Positions 6,968-12,259 of a DNA stretch of 12,259 nt are shown in pieces. The position numbers and the translations under genes are program-made. The stretch covers positions 1 through 12,259 of the forward strand of contig JBJKZS010000017.1 of the NCBI GenBank assembly GCA_045569115.1, read 5' to 3'. This stretch comes from S15-B10 sp045569115 (GTDB taxonomy: Bacteria; Fidelibacterota; Marinisomatia; Marinisomatales; S15-B10). The notes beneath the pieces are model-generated. The model was not told the origin of the DNA and did no database searches. It saw nothing but the letters and a program-made list of their open reading frames with translations. Every line of letters begins with the position of its first letter. The stretch's first letter is position 1.

Positions 6968-7048
6968 TTATCGATCAGTTTTATAATAATCAAAGAAAAT
7001 GTCTTTTTTATAATCAATCTCATATGAATCATCTATTTTTTTTTTCAT
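6968..7048 (-). other. 26-codon ORF or frameshifted continuation of the 80-codon gene
   Basis: In the frame shifted by one base from the 80-codon gene, an ATG at 7048 is followed by three lysines and IDDSYEIDYKKDIFFDYYK, ending TDR and TAA at 6970-6968. The composition (alternating acidic, aromatic and lysine residues) looks protein-like. The ATG lies immediately ahead of the A10 tract at 7036-7045, so a one-base change in that tract would instead attach this stretch to the C-terminus of the 80-codon product. I do not recognise the family. Confidence 0.3.
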
Positions 7049-7271
7049 GAGAATATTTATCACATAAATATTTTTCTACTTCAAGATAGAAGGGTTCACA
7101 CCTATTACTTTCCAACTCTTTTACTGAGTCTAAACCAAGTTTTGCCCTAATCATATTTAAGCAAGAAAAGTTTTCACTTTTTTTAGTATAGTATGCATCA
7201 TCCAATGCAACTATGAATTCGTCTTTAACTACTAGTTCAAAACAGTTTATTTCTTTCATTTTATTTTCCAT
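7029..7271 (-). CDS. Small hypothetical protein, possibly frameshifted at its 3' end
   Basis: The 80-residue protein is not one I recognise. It is mixed in charge and has no signal peptide or membrane segment. It starts 7 bases after the stop of the 678-residue gene. A second in-frame ATG at 7259 has GGAAAA nearby and could be the true start, giving 76 residues. The last codons run through ten adenines (7036-7045) and end HEKKNR. One base fewer or more in the tract would lead into a further protein-like stretch to 6968 and give a product of about 100 residues. An LGLDS at 45-49 recalls acyl carrier proteins, but what follows does not fit. It may be an intact small gene or the 5' remnant of a larger one. 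Confidence 0.45.
   Translation of the reverse strand: MENKMKEINCFELVVKDEFIVALDDAYYTKKSENFSCLNMIRAKLGLDSVKELESNRCEPFYLEVEKYLCDKYSHEKKNR
7036..7045 (-). repeat. A10 homopolymer tract near the 3' end of the 80-codon gene
   Basis: Ten consecutive T on the given strand read as ten A in the transcript, coding Glu-Lys-Lys-Asn. Tracts of this length are prone to slipped-strand change, transcriptional slippage and sequencing error. The alternative frame is open beyond it. Confidence 0.7.
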
Positions 7272-7278
7272 AGTTTTC

Positions 7279-9315
7279 TTAAGAAATAACTATTTTATCA
7301 CTTCCCCATTCTTTTGCATATATTTCTGCGGCATTTTCAAGAATAATTTTTCTATCTAAACCCTTTTCAAAGCCCGAAATAAGTTGGTTCAAATAATTAC
7401 CCATTCTATATGCAGCTTTTCCATCCCTAAAAGGATCAAGTTCATCTATAATTGATGCCCAATCCCCAAAACCAGAGATACCTTTTTCAGATTGAAAGTG
7501 CTCCATAACAGCATCTAATGCTTCAGGCCAGTCTTTAAAAATTACTTTCCCCTTTGGGAGTTCATATAACTTACTATCAGGAGCTCCCTCTCTATCAATC
7601 AGTAATGTTGGCAATTTCTCAAAAGCACATTCCAAAGCCGCCGTACCAGCTGAAAGATGTCCATGAATACACACATCCGCACTTAGGCCAGCAGCTAAGG
7701 GTGAAGTAATAGTATTATGCCGACCTGATTTTTCATAGACATAGCAACGACCTGTATTCTCAGCTTCGGAAAGAAGTTTAGCAACATCAGAAAGTCTTTC
7801 TCTTAAATTTGAGGCAACTTTAGGTTTAAACACTACTCCTAACCATGGTACCTCTAGAACTTTTTCAAGTATAAATCTATAATTTTCACGTTGGAGAGAA
7901 TGCCCTGTATGCCAGCGTGAGTCATCAATTGAATTTTCATCAATAGCAAAAACAATTTTTCGTGCACCTCTCGATTCTAACTGACTTCTTAATTTTTTTG
8001 CTTCATCTCTTAATAAAGGAGCAGCATAATCTTTTGGATAACCAGTAATTACATTATAATTAATGGAAGACCCATCTTCGTTTCCCATTTTCAAACTCCA
8101 TGAGGAGAAGTTAAAGGCAATGTCAGCTGCCGTTCTAGATTCAATAGTTTTGAAACCATCAAAAGCCATCTGCCAAACTGCAAATATTCCACCAGTTTCT
8201 TTTGCGGCATCAGCAATAGCCATATGAATATGATCATATTTGTACCATGTGAAATAAACTTTTACACACTGTTCATAAAAAAAATTAATCCAATAGGACT
8301 TATTTGCATTATAGGATTTAACCAACTTTGTAATTTGTTTTTTCTCTTTATAATACGAATGATTTCGTTCGGGAATTGGCATATCTAAAGTTGCAGAATA
8401 ATTGCTGGTAAGAACTGATTCTTTAACTATTGAGAACCCAAAATTATTAAGTTTTTCACCTTCCTCAACTGAAGAATGTTGATACAAAATATGTTTTGAC
8501 GAAATTTTAGAGTTAAAAACACAAAAAAAATCAGAATGGTGACCATTATTCTTTAAGTTAATGTCACCCCTTCCAAAAATAAAAATCTTAGGATTTTGAC
8601 TAATACCATTATTTAATTTTCCATCTATTTTTGTTCCGAGCAAAGGTTCATACTTTGTTATAAATATCCAATTCTTAATGGATTTTAAAATTGAAAAAAG
8701 AAGAGGAAAATTTCTTAGCTTTAAAACAAATGAATCATACATATAAGGAAAAAATCTTTGGTGTTCATTATTAGAAATTATAGGAATGATTATAATTCCT
8801 AATTTTTCAGCATAGTTTAAGTAAATATTCCACCAAGCTCTATTTTCTAAAAATAGTTTTGATTTTTTTTTATCATTTTTTACCATGTGCCATCCTATTA
8901 CTTGCATCAAAAAAAGACCTCTGGCAACAGATTCTTTTTCCATAATCCCGCCCTCAATTAAGCCTTTTATAATAAAATCATGGCAACGATTTTCTAACCA
9001 TTCTTCCTTAAACGATGAGTCGTAAGCTTTACTATTCAGCAATTCTTTTTCAAATTCAAACAGATCCTTTCGATTAAGCCTCAACCTAATTAATTCATTA
9101 CTATCATCTTTTATATCTTTTAGATCAAATTGTAATCTCTTTAATTGAAATCCGAAAATTCTACCCAAAAATTCCATGGCTTTCTTTCCACGTTTACTTG
9201 TATCTATATAATAATGGGGGGTTGAATTCCTATATTGAATTCGATCAATTAAAAGTAAAAGAAATATTTTCAGTAAAAAAAAAGTCCCCGTCAGTTTTTC
9301 AATAAAAATCGTCAT
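7279..9315 (-). CDS. Large putative polysaccharide glycosyltransferase, C-terminal GT-B-like domain
   Basis: The 678-residue protein belongs to no family I can name with confidence. Residues 3-25 (IEKLTGTFFLLKIFLLLLID) are a hydrophobic segment that may anchor it to the inner membrane. The middle is AT-rich and mostly helical, with W-W-N-I-Y-L at 161-166 and HILYQHSS at 275-282. The C-terminal part resembles the GT-B domain of capsule and teichoic-acid transferases: IVFAIDEN at 454-461, WLGVVFKPK at 491-499, ADVCIHGHLSAGTAALECA at 546-564 (donor-binding loop) and KLPTLLIDRE at 567-576. The 3' part of the gene (about 7300-8240) is visibly richer in G+C than the middle (about 8250-8880), so it may be a recombinant. 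The ATG has a TA-rich leader without Shine-Dalgarno and follows a 54-bp gap. The product most likely acts in repeat-unit assembly. Confidence 0.65.
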   Translation of the reverse strand: MTIFIEKLTGTFFLLKIFLLLLIDRIQYRNSTPHYYIDTSKRGKKAMEFLGRIFGFQLKRLQFDLKDIKDDSNELIRLRLNRKDLFEFEKELLNSKAYDSSFKEEWLENRCHDFIIKGLIEGGIMEKESVARGLFLMQVIGWHMVKNDKKKSKLFLENRAWWNIYLNYAEKLGIIIIPIISNNEHQRFFPYMYDSFVLKLRNFPLLFSILKSIKNWIFITKYEPLLGTKIDGKLNNGISQNPKIFIFGRGDINLKNNGHHSDFFCVFNSKISSKHILYQHSSVEEGEKLNNFGFSIVKESVLTSNYSATLDMPIPERNHSYYKEKKQITKLVKSYNANKSYWINFFYEQCVKVYFTWYKYDHIHMAIADAAKETGGIFAVWQMAFDGFKTIESRTAADIAFNFSSWSLKMGNEDGSSINYNVITGYPKDYAAPLLRDEAKKLRSQLESRGARKIVFAIDENSIDDSRWHTGHSLQRENYRFILEKVLEVPWLGVVFKPKVASNLRERLSDVAKLLSEAENTGRCYVYEKSGRHNTITSPLAAGLSADVCIHGHLSAGTAALECAFEKLPTLLIDREGAPDSKLYELPKGKVIFKDWPEALDAVMEHFQSEKGISGFGDWASIIDELDPFRDGKAAYRMGNYLNQLISGFEKGLDRKIILENAAEIYAKEWGSDKIVIS

Positions 9316-9369
9316 TTATATATATAGTTTGAATTAATTTGATGATCACAGGTCTTCTTTAAAAAAAGA

Positions 9370-9930
9370 TTATGCTGAATATTCAGTCTTACCTATTATA
9401 AGATCACATACCATCAACAACCAGATCTGATGTGTACATTCAACAACATTATAGGCAAAGCTTTCCAGCCAGAAATTTATTTCACCTTCTTTTTTTAATG
9501 GATTATTTCTATCAAAGCCTGTAAAGGTAATAATAGAAATTTTCATCTGTTTTGCTATTTTTGCAGCTTCGATCATGTTTTTTGAGTTGCCACTTGAACT
9601 AATTAAGATTAAAACATCCTCTTCATCCCCATAAAACTCAACAGCTTTTGAGACCCAATGCTCGTATCCATAATCGTTAGAAAAACAGGTAATTAAATCC
9701 ACCTCATTAAAATTAATTGTTCTAATTCCAGCCTGTTTAGTCAAATCTACAGAAACATGACTAGCGATAGCCGCACTCCCTCCATTGCCTGCGATCATTA
9801 CCTTTTTCTTGTTCTTTTGTGAATTCAAAAGTATCCTTTTCATTGCTTTTAGTTCTTCTGACACATCTGTTTCAAAAAGGGATTGTTTATATTTTTTAAA
9901 ATAGTTGTTAATAAAGTTTAGGTCATCCAT
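9370..9930 (-). CDS. SIS-domain sugar isomerase, GmhA-like but without the GmhA catalytic pair
   Basis: The 186-residue protein has the size and fold markers of phosphoheptose isomerase: AGNGGSAA at 47-54, SNDYGYEHW at 84-92, SSSGNSKN at 111-118 for phosphate binding, and ITFTG at 134-138. E. coli GmhA uses E65 and H180 to isomerise sedoheptulose 7-phosphate. Aligning by eye on GNGGS and on the C-terminal helix (GmhA H175 with H167 here), E65 becomes D62 and H180 becomes L172. The protein therefore probably binds a phosphosugar but may catalyse a different isomerisation. It follows the Gfo/Idh gene by 2 bases and closes the precursor module that also holds a sugar phosphate cyclase. The start is fixed by that spacing. 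AGAAAG about 14 bases upstream is a weak ribosome site. Confidence 0.85.
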   Translation of the reverse strand: MDDLNFINNYFKKYKQSLFETDVSEELKAMKRILLNSQKNKKKVMIAGNGGSAAIASHVSVDLTKQAGIRTINFNEVDLITCFSNDYGYEHWVSKAVEFYGDEEDVLILISSSGNSKNMIEAAKIAKQMKISIITFTGFDRNNPLKKEGEINFWLESFAYNVVECTHQIWLLMVCDLIIGKTEYSA

Positions 9931-9932
9931 AG

Positions 9933-10922
9933 TTATTTATTCTTTCTAAAATCATATATTTTGTCAATTACTTTCATTAACCTTAGTGCATTAGAAGAAG
10001 AACCTCTTAAAAGTTTTTTCCCAGAACTTATTGCTAAGAAGAATTCATCAACTTCTGATTTCCAAGAATTATCCGAATCAAAAGTAATATGTTCTTCATC
10101 TTCCCAAGTAGCAGCTGGTGCTGTACTTCGATTTTTTGCTATAGTTAATATTTCATCTCCATAAGTATTTGATGAAGTTTTAAGTCCATTTAATACCATG
10201 TAACCTTTTTCCAAAAAAACCTCGAGTGAAAATAGATGCCTCCATTGAGTCATAGTTGAATGAAGTGTAGCAGAAAGACCAGTTTTTGAATTCTCCAATG
10301 TAGCAAAAACATTATCTTCTACATCCAATTTCCAATAAAGGTTTGAAACAGAGGCATGAATATTATCAAAATCACCACCTAACAATAAAAATAAGTCTAC
10401 CATGTGAATTCCTTGATCAATAAGAATACCACCACCCGCATATTCTCTTTTCGATCGCCAGTTCTCATAATAAGTTTCATCAACAGATTTCCCATATCTT
10501 CCCCTCATCCATAGAACTTTACCAAAAGTCTTCTCATCCACTATGGTTTTCATATGTTTAATACTTTGATGATGACGATGGTTAAATCCATACATTAAAA
10601 CTTTACCGGCTTCTTTCTCAATTTGACGGATTTCTTTAACATCTTTTGCAGTGAAAGCTGGAGGCTTTTCACAAAACACATGCTTTCCTGCTTTAAGGCT
10701 AGCCATCGTAAGAGATTTATTTAAATAATTTGGAGTACATATAAAAACTACATCAATATTTGAATCAGATAAAATTTCATTAGGACTTTGAACTTTATTA
10801 ATGTTTAAATCTTTTCCCTCAGGATCATAATAAGAAATAACTTTCATCCCAGGCATTGAAGAAATAATACTGTACCGAATCTTTCCCATCTTACCAAATC
10901 CAATAATTCCAATTTTAATCAT
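9933..10922 (-). CDS. Gfo/Idh/MocA-family NAD(P)-dependent oxidoreductase
   Basis: The 329-residue protein has normal family length. It starts with a Rossmann fold (IGIIGFGKMG, loop at 8-13), has the CTPN strand end at 62-65, the EKP motif at 85-87 with the catalytic-type K86, and the C-terminal domain signature GGGILIDQGIHMVD at 163-176 with D169 and H173, the usual catalytic residues. Relatives oxidise or reduce one hydroxyl of sugars, nucleotide sugars or inositols. Between a hydroxyacid dehydrogenase gene (8-bp overlap upstream) and a SIS isomerase gene (2 bases downstream), it should act on the same precursor. In a cyclitol pathway it would play the inositol-dehydrogenase part; in a sugar pathway it could be a 3-dehydrogenase. 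The sequence alone does not decide this. Confidence 0.9.
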   Translation of the reverse strand: MIKIGIIGFGKMGKIRYSIISSMPGMKVISYYDPEGKDLNINKVQSPNEILSDSNIDVVFICTPNYLNKSLTMASLKAGKHVFCEKPPAFTAKDVKEIRQIEKEAGKVLMYGFNHRHHQSIKHMKTIVDEKTFGKVLWMRGRYGKSVDETYYENWRSKREYAGGGILIDQGIHMVDLFLLLGGDFDNIHASVSNLYWKLDVEDNVFATLENSKTGLSATLHSTMTQWRHLFSLEVFLEKGYMVLNGLKTSSNTYGDEILTIAKNRSTAPAATWEDEEHITFDSDNSWKSEVDEFFLAISSGKKLLRGSSSNALRLMKVIDKIYDFRKNK

Positions 10923-11727
10923 TTTCTAATTCTAGAATAAGTTGATCAAGACCTTCTCTGCATCCATTTAAAAAATCCTTGGAAGAACTGGCTACATGAG
11001 GTGTCATGAAAAATTGATTTGAATCAAATTTAGAGAGTTTTCCATAATAGGGTTCTTTCCAAAACACATCAAAGGCTGCTCTCAAACGCCCTGAATTTAT
11101 TTCAGAAAAAAGGCTCTCTTCATCAACAATAGAACCTCGTGCTGTATTAATTAGAATGGCTCCATTTTTCATAAAAGACAACATTTCACTATTAATAAAC
11201 CCTTCATTTTCATTTGTTTTTGGGACATGAAGCGAAACAATATCTGCCTGTTTTATTAACTCAGGCAACTCGGAAAGTTTATTTACTAAAAGATCGAAAC
11301 TTATTACTTGAATAAAGGATTCCATTCTACTAATGACCCTACTACCAATATTTCCATTGCCAATAACCAACAATGTACTTGAGGACATAGCTGAACGTTC
11401 AAATTTTAACCAAGGATCTGTAGTTCCTACTTTGTCAAAAAACATACGGAAAATAAGGCTACATGTAAAGGTTGCCGTTTCATTAAATATTATTTTTATT
11501 ATTTCATCAGAAGGATATCTAACAATAATACCCCGCTTTTCAGCTTCCTTCTCTGGTACATTATCTTTTCCAATACCAGCACGGAAAATTCCTTTTAACT
11601 TAGGAAAGTTAATTAGATCTATCGGTTTGCTTCCAATAAATGCAATATCTGCAAATTTTTTTTCTTCGGTAAAAATTAACCCTTCATCATATCCATCTAA
11701 GGTTAATGTGTTTTTCCAAATTTTCAT
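10915..11727 (-). CDS. D-isomer-specific 2-hydroxyacid dehydrogenase (SerA-like)
   Basis: The 270-residue protein is shorter than typical members (about 310-330) because the substrate domain is compact. It has the substrate-side RAGIGKDN at 49-56, the NAD loop GNGNIG at 123-128 with D145 at the end of the next strand (NAD rather than NADP), LHVPKTNENEGFI at 166-178, and the catalytic residues R197 (in NTARGSIVDE), E225 and H244 (in TPHVAS). The family reduces 2-keto acids to D-2-hydroxy acids or the reverse. In a polysaccharide locus it may make or oxidise a hydroxyacid substituent or an aldonate-type intermediate (inference). It overlaps the next gene by 8 bp and follows the cyclase gene after 44 bp. 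No strong Shine-Dalgarno precedes the ATG; no better in-frame start is present. Confidence 0.88.
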   Translation of the reverse strand: MKIWKNTLTLDGYDEGLIFTEEKKFADIAFIGSKPIDLINFPKLKGIFRAGIGKDNVPEKEAEKRGIIVRYPSDEIIKIIFNETATFTCSLIFRMFFDKVGTTDPWLKFERSAMSSSTLLVIGNGNIGSRVISRMESFIQVISFDLLVNKLSELPELIKQADIVSLHVPKTNENEGFINSEMLSFMKNGAILINTARGSIVDEESLFSEINSGRLRAAFDVFWKEPYYGKLSKFDSNQFFMTPHVASSSKDFLNGCREGLDQLILELEND

Positions 11728-11771
11728 ATTATAACAGTCCGCTAAAAGACTCTAGATTTGTCGTAATTTGA

Positions 11772-12259
11772 TTAAAAGGTTAGTTCCTTTTGAAAATATT
11801 CTGATAACCAATATTCTAATTTTTCATCATTTTTTACGGAAGTTTTGAAAACTTTTCCATAACCTCTACAAAGAATTAAACGTAGTTCATTTCCTATATT
11901 TTTCTTGTCTTTAGCTAGAATTGATCTGAATTCATTAACATTTAAATGTTTAATTTCATATCCTTCCCAAATTTTCTGTAGCAGTTCTCTTATATCTAAT
12001 CTGATCTTAGGATTTAATAATTCTTTCTTTATGGAAATAAAATTTGCAATATCCATACCAAAACTTACCGCCACACCATGTGGAACAGAATAATCTGTCA
12101 ATGACTCTATCGCATGGCCAAAGGAATGTCCATAATTAAAAACTTGACGTTCATTCTGATCAAACTCATCTCTTTCAATATAGTCTTTTTTTATTCTCAA
12201 ACTTCTTCCTATCATTTTTGCTAAAACTGATTTCTTTGAGAATGCTTCCTTGTAATTTT
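11772..12259 (-). CDS. 3-dehydroquinate-synthase-like sugar phosphate cyclase, C-terminal part (5' end outside window)
   Basis: The frame stays open past the Met at 12215 to the window edge (about 162 codons visible; upstream codons include EAFSKKSVLAK), so that Met is internal and the gene is cut by the edge. The visible part is the helical metal-binding domain of the dehydroquinate synthase family: an I-K-x-x-x-I-E-x-D-E run, then R-x-x-x-N-Y-G-H-S-F-G-H-A-I-E and PHGVAVSFGM, whose histidines (12126-12128 and 12078-12080) bind zinc, then AKDKKN with the conserved lysines. AroB makes dehydroquinate from DAHP; relatives cyclise sedoheptulose 7-phosphate to valiolones or make deoxy-inosose. 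The residues separating these lie mostly in the missing N-terminal domain. Position at the head of a sugar module rather than beside shikimate genes favours a specialised cyclase, but a stray aroB cannot be excluded. Confidence 0.85.
   Translation of the reverse strand, partial: NYKEAFSKKSVLAKMIGRSLRIKKDYIERDEFDQNERQVFNYGHSFGHAIESLTDYSVPHGVAVSFGMDIANFISIKKELLNPKIRLDIRELLQKIWEGYEIKHLNVNEFRSILAKDKKNIGNELRLILCRGYGKVFKTSVKNDEKLEYWLSEYFQKELTF

Noticed and set aside
6940..7023. A 27-codon minus-strand ORF rich in Ile/Leu/Lys that ends in ATGA overlap with the ORF at 6943.
   Set aside because: Composition is what AT-rich sequence gives by chance, it has no ribosome site, and two other frames of the same stretch look more protein-like.
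7029..7271. The 80-codon product as the acyl carrier protein expected for the FkbH/MaoC-SDR pathway, from LGLDS at residues 45-49.
   Set aside because: The residues after DS (VKELESNRCEPFYLEVEKYL) lack the L-x-x-x-E/D-L-x-x-x-L-E helix pattern of carrier proteins, and the Ser sits too close to the C-terminus with the wrong helix spacing.
11333..11734. A 133-codon plus-strand open frame.
   Set aside because: It lies fully opposite the hydroxyacid dehydrogenase gene, whose motifs are complete; the plus-strand translation shows no family features.
1..12259. CRISPR arrays, tRNA or rRNA genes, insertion sequences, transposase or integrase genes.
   Set aside because: I found no regularly spaced repeats, no cloverleaf or rRNA-like stretch, and no transposase motifs; the rearranged region shows no IS ends by eye.

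Overview
The window is a piece of a surface-polysaccharide (O-antigen or capsule type) biosynthesis locus. Every convincing gene lies on the minus strand, so transcription runs from position 12259 towards 1. Base composition is AT-rich (by eye roughly 30 % G+C). Genes are packed with 4-8 bp overlaps or gaps under 65 bp, which suggests one long operon; I see no promoter or terminator that clearly divides it. Several genes that follow a gap have AT-rich leaders without a good Shine-Dalgarno. The content (FkbH-like and MaoC-SDR genes, FkbM methyltransferase, a large protein resembling the Leptospira surface-carbohydrate family) would suit a Leptospira-like spirochaete rfb locus. That assignment is inference, and an AT-rich Bacteroidota-type genome cannot be excluded.

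In transcription order: (A) 12259-9370 is a sugar/cyclitol precursor module. It holds the 3' part of a 3-dehydroquinate-synthase-like sugar phosphate cyclase, a D-2-hydroxyacid dehydrogenase, a Gfo/Idh/MocA oxidoreductase and a SIS-domain sugar isomerase that lacks the two catalytic residues of GmhA. (B) 9315-7279 is a 678-residue protein whose C-terminal half resembles a GT-B transferase; base composition changes inside the gene. (C) 7271-5893 is a degraded stretch. It holds an unrecognised 80-codon ORF ending just after an A10 tract, a short ORF with a strong ribosome site, an FkbM-type methyltransferase with a disturbed 5' end, a 27-codon KdsB-like cytidylyltransferase start, and a 67-codon start of a B12-binding radical-SAM-like gene. 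(D) 5835-3072 is a 603-residue putative GT-B transferase and an RmlD-like reductase. (E) 3009-1474 is a fusion of a GT2 glycosyltransferase and a hexapeptide-repeat acetyltransferase. (F) 1481-1 is a MaoC hydratase fused to an SDR ketoreductase, followed with ATGA overlap by the first 100 codons of an FkbH-like HAD protein that leaves the window.

Working model (inference): module A makes an unusual polyhydroxylated precursor; the transferases in B, D and E assemble and O-acetylate the repeat unit; the FkbM enzyme O-methylates it; and module F builds a small carrier-bound acyl or glyceryl group for attachment to a sugar. Module C looks like a place where further sugar genes were lost.
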